From contig AP018280.1 in NCBI GenBank assembly GCA_004296455.1, positions 5,630,794 through 5,694,793 on the forward strand: DNA of 64,000 bases. Reading direction: 5' to 3'. The stretch comes from Calothrix sp. NIES-4101. Its GTDB lineage: Bacteria; Cyanobacteriota; Cyanobacteriia; Cyanobacteriales; Nostocaceae. The notes beneath the pieces were generated by a model, which ran no database searches, was not told the DNA's origin, and saw only the letters and a list, made by a program, of their open reading frames with translations. Below, piece by piece: positions 55,068-64,000 of this stretch (the stretch's first letter is position 1; every line of letters starts with the position of its first letter). A program made the translations under genes and the position numbers.

Positions 55068-55090
55068 AAGAGAGTTCACTCAACTCTCTT
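55068..55090 (-). terminator. Hairpin terminator
   Basis: AAGAGAGTT (55068-55076) pairs exactly with AACTCTCTT (55082-55090). Read on the minus strand, the stem is followed by GCTTAGTTTTTATT, so it probably ends the transcript from the 5-formyl-THF cyclo-ligase gene, with the MITE in between. Confidence 0.7.
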
Positions 55091-55112
55091 CGGGTTTTAT
55101 ATTTAATTAAAT

Positions 55113-55223
55113 CTAGTACAGATCGGCGGAAATAAACCAACCATTGCAAATAGACAAAAAGCTTGTTTTATGGGCTTTATTCCTTCTGCCTCCTGCCTTC
55201 TTACTTCTGCCTTCACGTACTAG
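55113..55223 (-). mobile_element. MITE-like 111-bp element, copy 2, with 10-bp target duplication
   Basis: A 111-bp segment bounded by CTAGTAC and GTACTAG, nearly identical in reverse complement to 38198-38308. It is flanked on both sides by an exact direct repeat TTAATTAAAT (55103-55112 and 55224-55233), as expected for a target-site duplication. It has no coding capacity and lies 36 bp after the 5-formyl-THF cyclo-ligase gene. The duplication suggests this copy moved more recently. Confidence 0.82.
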
Positions 55224-55259
55224 TTAATTAAATGTAGCCACTGAATAGGTTGTTAACAA

Positions 55260-55829
55260 TTAACCAATTATTCCATTTTCAGTACAAACACTTTGTAATG
55301 GTTTATCCCAGGTTGCAATTGGTAATTGTGGCAAATGGGCAAATGCAAAGACAATGCCGATAGTGGGCTGAAATTGCCATTCAGGAGAACTAAGCATTCT
55401 GTCATAATAGCCACCACCATACCCTAAACGAAAGTATTGGCGATCGCAAGCTACACTGGGGACAAGGATTAAATCAACATCACTCGGTTCAATAATTTGG
55501 CTATGGGGATGAGGTTCAGTAATTCCATAAGCGCCTGTTTGTAGAGTCGCAAAATTGCCAATTTCGACGGAATGCCAAAACATATTTTTGCCAACACAGC
55601 GAGGAAACCCCCAAGTTTTAGCAGTCTGAGTAAATAAACTACTCAAATCTGCTTCTTGGCGAAAGCTGAAATAAGCCAAGATCGTTTTTGCTTGAATAAA
55701 TAAGGGTGATGTTTGTAAATGAGTGCAAATGCGATCGCTTTTTTCTCTCCATTCAGCGACACTCATTTGAGTACGTTGGTTGATTAGTGTTCGCCGTAAC
55801 TCGATTTTCTGATCAACTGAATTTTCCAT
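55260..55829 (-). CDS. 5-formyltetrahydrofolate cyclo-ligase
   Basis: A 189-residue enzyme that makes 5,10-methenyl-THF from 5-formyl-THF with ATP. The signature LGYGGGYYDRML is near the C-terminus, with an RSDRIC-type basic N-terminus (REKSDRICTHL). The ATG directly follows the TAA of the upstream unknown gene (TAAATG), so translation is probably coupled. Confidence 0.93.
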   Translation of the reverse strand: MENSVDQKIELRRTLINQRTQMSVAEWREKSDRICTHLQTSPLFIQAKTILAYFSFRQEADLSSLFTQTAKTWGFPRCVGKNMFWHSVEIGNFATLQTGAYGITEPHPHSQIIEPSDVDLILVPSVACDRQYFRLGYGGGYYDRMLSSPEWQFQPTIGIVFAFAHLPQLPIATWDKPLQSVCTENGIIG

Positions 55830-56243
55830 TTAATCAAACAATAAAAGTGCCTGACTAAAAATTTTCTCCTGACTGCGAGTTGCCAATATTGACTTGACTA
55901 AACTCATAAATTCTTGATCTACTTTTTCATCATTTTCAATTGTTTTGGTGGCTGCATAAAAACTAACGTCATCTAACTTTAACTCATTAGTTAAACCTGT
56001 TTGGATTTGACGGTGCTTACTATCCCAAGATAATGATTTGCCTCTAAAAGTAAACTGAAACCAAATAATATTGTCATCTTTTAAATCAAAAAAAATATCG
56101 AAGTATGGTTCTTCTCCTTGAAACCATATTCGCTTTAATCCTTCTTCGTCAGCCTGTTTCAAAAGCTTTTGCTCAATTTCCCGTAAGGAATCTCCGAGCA
56201 ATTCAATTTCATCTTTAGTTAACAAATTATTATTTCTTGACAT
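55830..56243 (-). CDS. Unknown 137-residue protein coupled to 5-formyl-THF cyclo-ligase
   Basis: A soluble acidic protein. Residues about 35-75 (IWFQGEEPYFDIFFDLKDDNIIWFQFTFRG in outline) form a beta-rich segment with many aromatics. I do not recognise a family. The stop codon abuts the next ATG, so it is cotranscribed with a folate enzyme. Its own start has no strong ribosome-binding site. Confidence 0.68.
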   Translation of the reverse strand: MSRNNNLLTKDEIELLGDSLREIEQKLLKQADEEGLKRIWFQGEEPYFDIFFDLKDDNIIWFQFTFRGKSLSWDSKHRQIQTGLTNELKLDDVSFYAATKTIENDEKVDQEFMSLVKSILATRSQEKIFSQALLLFD

Positions 56244-56367
56244 TTTGACTTCCCTGATTTTTGCTTTATTTTGAGTTTAATGATGATAGATAATTATGAA
56301 TACAAATATGATAATTTTTCACTGAATCAATATCTGAGACAATCAAAAAAATAATAAAATACTAGCA

Positions 56368-57501
56368 TTAAAAAACAGACGATTGCGAAGAAATTGCTCC
56401 AGCCTTAACAGCCAGAATTTGTGAAGAATTGAGCCATTGAGAATCAAAAGAACCCAAATGAGTTGTTGTAATTAACGTTTGAAAACGGTCTTGAATTGCA
56501 TCAAGTAATTGATTTTGTCTGGAAGGATCGAGTTCCGCCAAAACATCATCAAGTAGTAGCAAAGGTGGTTCACCAACAACTTCTTCAATTAATTGCAATT
56601 CTGCCAACTTTAACGATAAAACTAAGGTTCTCTGTTGACCTTGCGAACCATATTGACGCGCAGGTGTTTGGTTAATAGTCAATTCTACTTCGTCGCGATG
56701 GGGACCGACAAGAGTTGTACCTTGATGCAACTCAGCAACAGCGCGCTGTTGAATTTTCTCTAAAAAAGCCTGCTGAACTTGTTCTGATTGGGTTTCCTCC
56801 AAAGGTACATTCGGAGTGTATTTTACCTGAAGAACTTCCGTGCTACCGCTAATACTAGCGTGCCATTTAGAAGCGATAGGAGCTAGACGTTGAATTGCGC
56901 GATCGCGTCTTCTAATCACTCGGGTTCCAGCATTTGCTAGTTGTGCATCCCATACGCTTAATTCGGATTGTAAAGCAGTTAAATTTAATGTCTCTAGATG
57001 ACGTTTCAAAAAAGCATTACGTTGGCGCAAAACTTGCTGATATTGCTGCAAAATATAAGCATAAACTGGTTCAAGTTGCACTAGCAAAGTATCCAACCAA
57101 TGACGGCGAACTTCAGGACTACCTCGCACTAAATCTAAATCCAGGCTTGAAAATTCTACAGCATTGAGAACCCCTAAAAAATCGGTTTGCCGTCGCAAAT
57201 TCTCACCATTCAAATTTACTGTGCGCCGACCATTACGGCGTAATGTTAAAGTGAGGTCACTAATTCCCACTTCTCGCTGCAAACTCGCTTTAATTTGGGC
57301 AATTGCTTCGCTGTCTTGTACTAATTCCTTATCCCTTGCCATTCGGTGACTACGTAACGTCGCTAGTAACTCCACAGCCTCCAACAAGTTTGACTTTCCT
57401 TGAGCATTATTACCCAACAAAATGGTTTTAGGAGCAGTAAATTCAATGTACTGCTCCTGATAATTACGAAAGTGACGAAGTTGGAGAGATTGGAGAAACA
57501 T
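56368..57501 (-). CDS. recF: DNA replication and repair protein RecF
   Basis: A 377-residue SMC-like ATPase that helps load RecA at gaps. Walker A is GNNAQGKS (30-37), the ABC-type signature is [16 protein letters not shown] and Walker B is [12 protein letters not shown]. The length is normal. It stands alone here, away from dnaA/dnaN, as is common in cyanobacteria. No oriC-like sequence is visible nearby. Confidence 0.95.
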   Translation of the reverse strand: MFLQSLQLRHFRNYQEQYIEFTAPKTILLGNNAQGKSNLLEAVELLATLRSHRMARDKELVQDSEAIAQIKASLQREVGISDLTLTLRRNGRRTVNLNGENLRRQTDFLGVLNAVEFSSLDLDLVRGSPEVRRHWLDTLLVQLEPVYAYILQQYQQVLRQRNAFLKRHLETLNLTALQSELSVWDAQLANAGTRVIRRRDRAIQRLAPIASKWHASISGSTEVLQVKYTPNVPLEETQSEQVQQAFLEKIQQRAVAELHQGTTLVGPHRDEVELTINQTPARQYGSQGQQRTLVLSLKLAELQLIEEVVGEPPLLLLDDVLAELDPSRQNQLLDAIQDRFQTLITTTHLGSFDSQWLNSSQILAVKAGAISSQSSVF

Positions 57502-57567
57502 AAATTATAATCACTAATTCTGAATTGATAATTCGCAATTTAAATACGAATTATCAATTATGAATTA

Positions 57568-60444
57568 CTAGACGTTGCGTTTACCGATGATGCGGAAGAA
57601 GATTTTTTCAGCTTCAATCCAAATAAACATTAAGGCACTAAAACCGAAACAAACTAATAATTGGGTTTGATCAAGTATTTGCGTACCAAAAAATGCTCGT
57701 AGGGATGGCACATAAACCAGCATTAATTGCAAAATTGAAGTAATGACAACAGCCCCCAATACGTAGGGATTGGATAGCGGGTTCATTTGGATACTTAACT
57801 GGTTATTAGAACGAATTGCGATCGCATGTCCCATTTGCGCTAAACACAAAGTCGTAAATACCATTGTTTTCCAAGATTCTGGTTGAGGATATCCGGGCTG
57901 GTGGGTGTAATTATATGCCCATGCCATCATCGCGATCGTAATGATCGCAAAGACAATCCCAATCCGAATCATGTAAGAACCTAAACCGCGAGCAAATATG
58001 CTTTCACGGGGGCTAAAGGGGGGACGTTTCATTACGTCGGGTTCGGGTGGTTCGACTGCTAAGGCTAAGGCTGGTAAACCGTCGGTAACGAGGTTCATCC
58101 ATAAAATTTGTAACGGACTCAAGGGTACACCACCCAAGCCAAGTAATGGGGCTGCTGCTACAGTCAGAACCTCACCGATATTGCTACCAAGAATATACTT
58201 AATGAATCTTCTGATATTGGTATAAACTACACGACCTTCTTTAGTAGCCGCCACAATCGTGGCAAAGTTGTCATCAAGCAAAATCATGTCGCTGGCTTCT
58301 TTACTCACATCGGTTCCAGTAATACCCATGGCAATCCCGATGTCAGCTTGTTTCAAAGCGGGTGCATCATTGACTCCATCTCCCGTCATGGCAACAAAAC
58401 GCCCGCGCCGTTGCAAAGCCTGAACGATACGCAGTTTGTGCTCTGGGGCGACTCTAGCATAAATACTGACCAGGTCAACTTGCTGTTCAAGTTCCTGATC
58501 GCTCATTTTCTGCAATTCTTGCCCGATCAGGACACGGGCGTTGAAATCCTCAACAATACCTAAATCTTTGGCGATCGCTCGTGCTGTTAGTTGATGGTCA
58601 CCTGTAATCATCACGGGGCGAATTCCGGCATCACGACATTCTTGCACGGCGGCACGCACTTCCGGACGAGGTGCGTCGAGCATTCCCACCAAACCCAACC
58701 AAACTAATTCTGTTTCAGAGGCTTCATCCGAACCTTCGGGGGGTACTTCTGTAAGTGGTTTGTAGGCAAATCCTAATACTCGCAAGCCGTTACTTGCCAT
58801 GTTGTCGTTTTCGGCGAGAATTAGCTTGCGGATATCATCGTTTAAATGAATGAACTGTTTGCCATTGTCTATGTATTGACATCGAGCTAGCACCAATTCG
58901 GGCGAACCCTTAGTAAACATGAGATAGCGCTCATCTTTGACGCGGCTTTTCAGCATTGGGTCAAGATTTCCCAACAATGAGCCTGTATCAACTGGCTCGA
59001 TTTTGGCAATAATACTCATCCGCTTGCGTTCGGAGGAGAAAGGAAATTCACTTACGCGGGGTAATTTGCTGTCCCACTGGTCTTTTTCAATTCCACCTTT
59101 AGCAGCTAATGTTACCAAAGCGCCTTCCGTGGGGTCACCTAAAATCGTCCACTGACCTTCTTTGTGTTGTAGCAAGGAGTCGTTACATGTGGCACAAGCT
59201 ACCAGTAAAGCGGAGACTGTGGGGTGATCTTCCAAAGAAACCTGTGCACCGTCTAATCTAAATTCCCCTTGCGGTGCATAGCCGTCTCCAGTAACCTGAA
59301 AAGCTTGATTGTTGGTGAATAGTCTTTGCACCACCATTTTATTTTGGGTCAGGGTTCCAGTTTTATCCGAACAAATTGTTGTCACGGAACCTAATGTTTC
59401 CACCGCAGGTAATTTGCGAATGAGGGCATTACGCCTAACCATACGTTGGGTTCCCAGAGCCAGGGTGACGGTGATGACGGCAGGTAAGCCTTCCGGTACA
59501 ACTGCTACAGCCATCGACAGGGAAACTTCCACAAGTTCTTGTAAGCGTTTCCACAAGTCGTTTCCGGTTAAACCAGTGAAGTAAGCGTGGAGCATCCCAC
59601 CAATAATGACGATCGCCACTAAAATTAGGGAACCAGTCACCAAGACATTACCCAACTGCGTCATCCTCTGCTGAAGGGGAGTGGGTTCGCTTTCCACCGA
59701 TTGCAGCATTTCGGCAATTTTTCCCAGTTCGGTTGTCATGCCTGTATTGGTGACAAGAACTTTACCGCGTCCCTGAACAACTTCAGTTCCTTGGAAAACC
59801 AAATTAATGCGATCGCCTAAAGCGGCATCTTCAGGTAAAGTTATTTCTGACTGCTTGTTAACCGCCTCAGCTTCACCAGTGAGGGCAGACTCGCGGATTT
59901 GGAGGTTGGATTGGTCAATTAAGCGTCCATCTGCTGCAACCTGCATACCAGCTTCTAGCAACATAATATCCCCCGGCACTAAATCCTTGCCTGCTATTTC
60001 TAGCTGTTTGCCGTTGCGAATTACTCGCACATTGGGAGAAGATAATTTTTTCAGAGCTGCCAGCGCTTGTTCAGCACGACTTTCTTGGACGTAGCCGAGA
60101 ATACCATTCAGAATTACAATTGCTAGAATAGCGATCGTATCCTTAAAAGGGACTTCTCCGGGTTTTAATCCTCCACTTTGCCAACGCAGGAAATCCAGAA
60201 ATCCAGAAATCAAGGCGACTGCAATCAGCATCAACAACATGACGTTCTTGAACTGATCCACCAAAATTTCCCAAGGGCTGCGACCATTAGATTCTTCTAA
60301 CTCGTTTGTACCGTATTTTTGCAGCCTTTGTTGTACTTCTTCTTTCGTTAAACCCGTGTCTGCGCTAGTTGATAGCTGTTGTAGTGCTAACTTTGGTTCT
60401 AAACTATGCCACACGGCGTTATCAGGCAGGGAATGAGCAGACAT
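57568..60444 (-). CDS. P-type Ca2+-transporting ATPase, PacL-like (P2A)
   Basis: A 958-residue cation-transport ATPase. The phosphorylation motif is CSDKTGTLT with Asp360; the hinge is [17 protein letters not shown]-type actuator residues are in ALTGEAEAV. Membrane Ca2+ sites are suggested by VVPEGLPA (M4), NIGEV (M5) and [12 protein letters not shown] (M6). The N-terminal WHSLEP block is typical of PacL/SERCA-like pumps. It exports Ca2+ (Na+ is less likely). It is divergent from the transglutaminase gene across 690 bp. Confidence 0.92.
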   Translation of the reverse strand: MSAHSLPDNAVWHSLEPKLALQQLSTSADTGLTKEEVQQRLQKYGTNELEESNGRSPWEILVDQFKNVMLLMLIAVALISGFLDFLRWQSGGLKPGEVPFKDTIAILAIVILNGILGYVQESRAEQALAALKKLSSPNVRVIRNGKQLEIAGKDLVPGDIMLLEAGMQVAADGRLIDQSNLQIRESALTGEAEAVNKQSEITLPEDAALGDRINLVFQGTEVVQGRGKVLVTNTGMTTELGKIAEMLQSVESEPTPLQQRMTQLGNVLVTGSLILVAIVIIGGMLHAYFTGLTGNDLWKRLQELVEVSLSMAVAVVPEGLPAVITVTLALGTQRMVRRNALIRKLPAVETLGSVTTICSDKTGTLTQNKMVVQRLFTNNQAFQVTGDGYAPQGEFRLDGAQVSLEDHPTVSALLVACATCNDSLLQHKEGQWTILGDPTEGALVTLAAKGGIEKDQWDSKLPRVSEFPFSSERKRMSIIAKIEPVDTGSLLGNLDPMLKSRVKDERYLMFTKGSPELVLARCQYIDNGKQFIHLNDDIRKLILAENDNMASNGLRVLGFAYKPLTEVPPEGSDEASETELVWLGLVGMLDAPRPEVRAAVQECRDAGIRPVMITGDHQLTARAIAKDLGIVEDFNARVLIGQELQKMSDQELEQQVDLVSIYARVAPEHKLRIVQALQRRGRFVAMTGDGVNDAPALKQADIGIAMGITGTDVSKEASDMILLDDNFATIVAATKEGRVVYTNIRRFIKYILGSNIGEVLTVAAAPLLGLGGVPLSPLQILWMNLVTDGLPALALAVEPPEPDVMKRPPFSPRESIFARGLGSYMIRIGIVFAIITIAMMAWAYNYTHQPGYPQPESWKTMVFTTLCLAQMGHAIAIRSNNQLSIQMNPLSNPYVLGAVVITSILQLMLVYVPSLRAFFGTQILDQTQLLVCFGFSALMFIWIEAEKIFFRIIGKRNV

Positions 60445-60918
60445 CGTATTAATTTACAAGGATTTAGTTACAAATTTCAATCATAATTTAGTCAAGGTTG
60501 GAAAACCATCAACTAAAGTTACATTAGGTTGTCATAGATAGATATCTATGTTAAGTGCTATGTAGGTGCTATTGCTGACATCTCCCGATATTTAATTTTG
60601 GAGTCTTTAGATAATACTGACTCAGGTTAAAGTATTTCATGGCACATAATTAGCTACATAATGAATAAACAAAGTCTGAAAAATCATCATAATATAGGAA
60701 TACTGGGAAGATTTTGGAAATATTTGAAATATACGTAGGTAGGTTTATGCCTGACGACATATCTGGCTTTTGCTGGGCTGTGCCCAACTTCCCTACAGAG
60801 ACTTAAATTTTTGCAAAAACAATTTAGGATTCCTATAGGACATTACTTAATTAATGTGAGTTCGACGAATCAAATCTCACCCCTTGACCTAACCTGCTCC
60901 CATTCCCTAAGGATTAAA
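60445..60918. other. Non-coding region upstream of the structured leader
   Basis: About 470 bp with no gene. It should contain the promoter of the P-type ATPase (minus) and that of the transglutaminase gene (plus). No clear site is recognised. Confidence 0.4.
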
Positions 60919-61057
60919 AGTCTATAGGGATAGACTGCGCGCAAAAATCCTTCCTTGGTGCTGACTGGCAGGCTTCTTCTCCACTGCAAGGAACCAGAGA
61001 AGTTGAACAACCGGATTTTATGGCTTTGTTTAGCCCCGCTTGGTGTCGGGGAAGCTT
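60919..61057 (+). promoter_or_regulatory. Structured 5' leader candidate of the transglutaminase gene
   Basis: Several nested perfect stems lie 80-220 bp before the start. AGTCTAT pairs with ATAGACT (60919-60936). AAAATCC (60944-60950) pairs with GGATTTT (61013-61019). TTCCTTG (60951-60957) pairs with CAAGGAA (60987-60993). CCCCG (61034-61038) pairs with CGGGG (61047-61051). The AAAATCC and TTCCTTG arms are contiguous, so both stems can stack. It does not match a riboswitch class I know. Confidence 0.4.
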
Positions 61058-61135
61058 AGGTAGGGAGAGTTTCCTTCAAACTCACGTTTAATTATTTTCA
61101 GACTAGATTCAACCATTGATATAGATCGGTTTCGT

Positions 61136-62806
61136 ATGAGTTCTGCACTACTAGATTTGACTGCTAACAAAATGTTTGGGCAAAGGATAATTCGACCATT
61201 ATGTGCAAGCGCGATTTATGGCATTACCTTTATTAAGGATACACTCATCGCGATTGACCAAAGAAAGGGTTTTCTCCTGGAAATTGACCCGCTATCAAAC
61301 AATACTAAAGTTTTGAATCCCCACCAAGTTCGCGAGTTTACAGATGTAACTGGCATATGCCTTTGGGAAGACACATTGTGGGTAACACGAGACAATAGTG
61401 TGTATTTATGCAAGCTCAATTCTTTGGGTTTGGAGCATTTTATCACTTTGCCTTACCCCGCAGATGGGATTGCAGTTTGGGAGTCAACAGTTTACGTTAG
61501 CTGCCAAAAACTAGGCGGAATCCTCATTTTTGATCGCCATACCCGCAAACAAATTACACAATTCTACGCCCCCGGAGTTGGAGTAGAAAATTTAGCAGTG
61601 AGCGAAGAAACACTTTGGGTTTGCGATCGCACCGAACAAACAGTTTATGCGATCGACCGTGCGACTGGAGAAATTCAATTTAATGTTCTCACTCCATTTG
61701 AGTCCCCTACAGGCATTGCTGTACATACAAACTCTGAAAGCGGCGAAAAAACCCTTTTCATTGCCTATGCATCGGAAGAAGCCTACGTTCGCGACAACCC
61801 GAATGCTGACCCCAGTCAAGAAATTGCCTACCGCGATAAAACGTTTATTCACCCCCTCAACTATTGCTACGATCCCCAAAAACGCTTTGCTCTTTCTAAT
61901 GGCTACCGCATTGAAATGTCCTATGTTGAGGAAATAGCTCCCCTGGATGAGGTCTATGTTCCCAACCTGGAATGGCACATTGCTCTTCCTAGCGACACCG
62001 ATCGCCAAAAAGTTGTTAGTGTTGAACCTATCGGCTTACCTTTTACTGAACAGGTAACTGATGGACAGCGAGTTGCGGTGTTTAAATTTGATGCCCTCAC
62101 CCCTGGAGAACGGCATGTATTTGGCTGGAAAGCAATTTTAGAAGTGCGTGGCATCAAATACCGCATTACTCCTCGTGAAGTCGAAAACATCCCCGAATTA
62201 CCGGAAGAGTTTCAAACCCGCTATCTCGTTGATAACGATGATTTAGCGATGGATACGGGTATAGTTATCCGTGCAGCGAGGGAAGCTGTTGGTACTGAAA
62301 CGAACTTATTACGAAAAATGTATAACATCCGTAATTACGTATATGATCACCTTTCCTATGGCATTAAACCATACATTGATACGCCAGATGTTGTCCTCGA
62401 ACGTGGAATTGGTTCCTGTGGTGAATATGTCGGTGTATTGCTGGCATTATGTCGTTTGAATGGTATTGCTTGTCGCACCGTCGGGCGTTACAAATGTCCC
62501 AATGTTGCTGACAGTCAAAATGTGCCCCTACAACCAGACTTTAATCACGTTTGGCTAGAATTTTACATCCCTGGTTTTGGTTGGCTACCAATGGAATCCA
62601 ACCCTGACGATTTGGGATACTATAGCGCTCACCCAACCCGCTTTTTCATGGGTTTATGTTGGTATCACATCGAAATCGGCAAAGGTATCCCCTTTGAAAG
62701 CATGATTAGTCAAGGGGTAAGACTCAAAAAAGAAGATGTTGCGATCGGTGATTTAGCTATAAATCATATTCGCTTCACAATTCTTGACGAATTACCGCCA
62801 CTTTAG
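61136..62806 (+). CDS. Beta-propeller / transglutaminase-like protein
   Basis: A 556-residue protein. The first ~230 residues have repeating WV/SVY/AV strands like an NHL or streptogramin-lyase propeller (for example DRATGEIQFNVLTPFESPTGIAV in outline). A beta-rich linker follows. The transglutaminase-like domain has Cys428 in GSCGEY and His471 in NHVWLEF. After GWLPM the usual catalytic Asp position is Glu487, with Asp490/491 nearby. It may be a cysteine protease or peptide-crosslinking enzyme. No signal peptide is seen. Confidence 0.82.
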   Translation: MSSALLDLTANKMFGQRIIRPLCASAIYGITFIKDTLIAIDQRKGFLLEIDPLSNNTKVLNPHQVREFTDVTGICLWEDTLWVTRDNSVYLCKLNSLGLEHFITLPYPADGIAVWESTVYVSCQKLGGILIFDRHTRKQITQFYAPGVGVENLAVSEETLWVCDRTEQTVYAIDRATGEIQFNVLTPFESPTGIAVHTNSESGEKTLFIAYASEEAYVRDNPNADPSQEIAYRDKTFIHPLNYCYDPQKRFALSNGYRIEMSYVEEIAPLDEVYVPNLEWHIALPSDTDRQKVVSVEPIGLPFTEQVTDGQRVAVFKFDALTPGERHVFGWKAILEVRGIKYRITPREVENIPELPEEFQTRYLVDNDDLAMDTGIVIRAAREAVGTETNLLRKMYNIRNYVYDHLSYGIKPYIDTPDVVLERGIGSCGEYVGVLLALCRLNGIACRTVGRYKCPNVADSQNVPLQPDFNHVWLEFYIPGFGWLPMESNPDDLGYYSAHPTRFFMGLCWYHIEIGKGIPFESMISQGVRLKKEDVAIGDLAINHIRFTILDELPPL

Positions 62807-63353
62807 GTAAGAATACAGGGTATGGGGTAAAGGGGTAATACTGATTAAATCCCATGCCCTCTGCCCTATTTATACAGAATTTAATCAATAATTTATCTTT
62901 GTTTGTCAAAGTTTAACTTCAACTTGATTCAACATGTTAGTTACATGGGTTAACTTGTGAAGTGTAATGAATATTCAGGAATTTTAATAGCTCTTATCAC
63001 AAGAAACGATTAATTCAAGATGCTGTTGTCAATACCTAAGTGAATTTATTTACTTAATTTATCAATCGCTAATTCAGTTTTCCTTACGAAACAATTATTC
63101 AGCAGATAGGTTGAATTCAACATGAAACCCAAAGAAGGTGTAGAGATTCTTGACTCTCTCTATTCATTTTGAGCTTTACCACGTAACTCGTGAGTGGAAC
63201 TTTTAGTAATTATTTATTGTCCTAGGTTTCAGGGAATAATGATTACATAAAATTCGTCATCCATTTAATTAAAGTCTAAAGATTAAAGTATAGATAAACA
63301 TTCCCTGAAGATTTATCGGATAACTAAATTAACTTGAAGATGGTGTAAGCAAA
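62807..63353. other. Non-coding gap before the right-edge gene
   Basis: About 550 bp, with one G-rich stretch just after the transglutaminase gene and then AT-rich sequence. It should contain the promoter of the gene at 63354. No hairpin or RNA was recognised. Confidence 0.4.
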
Positions 63354-64000
63354 GTGAGTAATTTGATAAATTCTTATTATCCAAATATTCTTCCTGAAGA
63401 ACAGAAGATATATCAACATTTGCTTCATTTAGTACAAATCAAGTCTCCTCACGAAATGATAGAACATTTTCGTGCTTTATTTATTGAAGGAATTAATTAT
63501 CCGGAACCGGAAATTATTGCAGTTCTGGATCAAATTACGGCATCTGCAACAGCCACACAAGAATTTAAGTTTTTTCTCAATCGCTGCTGTCATATATTAA
63601 TTAACCGATGGCATATGCAGCCACAATTGCAACATGCGATTCCTGAACTAATCAGACTTTTTGAATCTCCACCATCTCGATATAAAATTACTAGTTTTCG
63701 TGAAAAAGCTATTCGTCGTTTACAGGTTTTAATTAAACAATTTATCGACAGCGAACAATATACAACATTACGACGATTAACTCAGATAATCGCCCAAAAT
63801 GATTCGGCGCAACATGAACAAAAACAACTATTTACTTTGATGCGTCGCTACCCATACTTATATGAGCATTGTTTATTAACAGAAAATTCTACTTTTGAGC
63901 ATCAATGGACTGTCAAAAAAATTAAAGCAGAGGTTCAGAAGAAATTTGAAATAGATTTATCCCGGTATGTGACTTACCAAGTACGGTGTCATCATTTCAA
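63354..64000 (+). CDS. Conserved-looking cyanobacterial protein of unknown function (C-terminus outside window)
   Basis: The frame from a GTG at 63354 stays open to the edge, giving about 215 residues. It is mainly helical, with LPEEQKIYQHLLHLVQ and FKFFLNRCCHILINRWHMQP near the start, and no signal peptide. It resembles a protein family I associate with cyanobacteria but cannot name. A stop lies seven codons before the GTG; the next in-frame ATG is about 35 codons in, so GTG (or TTG 63363) is preferred. Confidence 0.7.
   Translation, partial: MSNLINSYYPNILPEEQKIYQHLLHLVQIKSPHEMIEHFRALFIEGINYPEPEIIAVLDQITASATATQEFKFFLNRCCHILINRWHMQPQLQHAIPELIRLFESPPSRYKITSFREKAIRRLQVLIKQFIDSEQYTTLRRLTQIIAQNDSAQHEQKQLFTLMRRYPYLYEHCLLTENSTFEHQWTVKKIKAEVQKKFEIDLSRYVTYQVRCHHF

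Noticed and set aside
56368-57501. recF as a marker of a nearby replication origin
   Set aside because: No dnaA, dnaN or clustered DnaA boxes are seen, and recF is commonly dispersed in cyanobacteria.

Overview
The window looks like chromosomal DNA of a filamentous cyanobacterium, probably of the Nostocales. Evidence seen in the sequence: many copies of the cyanobacterial HIP1 octamer (GCGATCGC); genes for plastoquinone, phylloquinone and tocopherol synthesis; a lumenal pentapeptide protein; KtrAB potassium uptake; FutABC iron uptake; a giant GAF/PAS hybrid histidine kinase; and the AT-rich intergenic sequence and short dispersed hairpins usual in this group. No tRNA, rRNA, CRISPR array, phage or complete insertion sequence was recognised.

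Layout. 1-4.2 kb: 5' part of a DHNA-CoA-type hotdog thioesterase, then a HopA1-family protein and an APH-like kinase on the same strand (the enzyme pair that defines class V lanthipeptide synthetases), then a TMEM14-like membrane protein. 4.3-9.1 kb: DUF815 AAA ATPase, a membrane-anchored coiled-coil protein ending in a TerB-C-like domain, and a BrxC/BrxD-type (DUF2791) ATPase. 9.2-17.2 kb: a three-domain cell-wall amidase with altered active-site residues, dnaG, a lumenal pentapeptide protein, YraN, queA and a TPR protein. 17.4-31.4 kb: ktrA/ktrB, gamma-tocopherol methyltransferase, a large zinc metalloprotease, an NrtA/CmpA-like binding protein with its permease but no ATPase, 4-hydroxybenzoate prenyltransferase, Ppx/GppA and MltA. 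31.8-38.2 kb: a 2H phosphoesterase-like protein and the iron cluster (an internally deleted FutA remnant, futB, futC, full-length futA). 38.2-42.7 kb: a 111-bp MITE-like repeat, MPBQ methyltransferase, a cobalamin riboswitch controlling a DUF1636 protein, and two unknowns. 42.7-49.1 kb: one 2108-residue hybrid histidine kinase. 49.3-64 kb: small and housekeeping genes (SRPBCC, DUF924, sugar transferase, surE, a sugar ABC permease, 5-formyl-THF cyclo-ligase, recF, a PacL-type Ca2+ ATPase), a second MITE copy, and a propeller-transglutaminase protein behind a structured leader. An unfinished conserved gene runs off the right edge.

How genes work together. Four enzymes serve prenylquinone metabolism: the thioesterase (phylloquinone), the prenyltransferase (plastoquinone), MPBQ methyltransferase (plastoquinone and tocopherol) and gamma-tocopherol methyltransferase. 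KtrA gates KtrB for K+ uptake. FutA/B/C import Fe3+.

Most interesting: the HopA1/APH pair without an obvious precursor peptide; the TerB-C/BREX-ATPase pair without its usual helicase or nuclease; the inverted 111-bp MITE pair, one copy with an exact 10-bp flanking duplication; the amidase lacking a zinc ligand and the catalytic Glu; the in-frame-deleted FutA; the B12 riboswitch on DUF1636; and a 28-bp perfect palindrome centred on HIP1.
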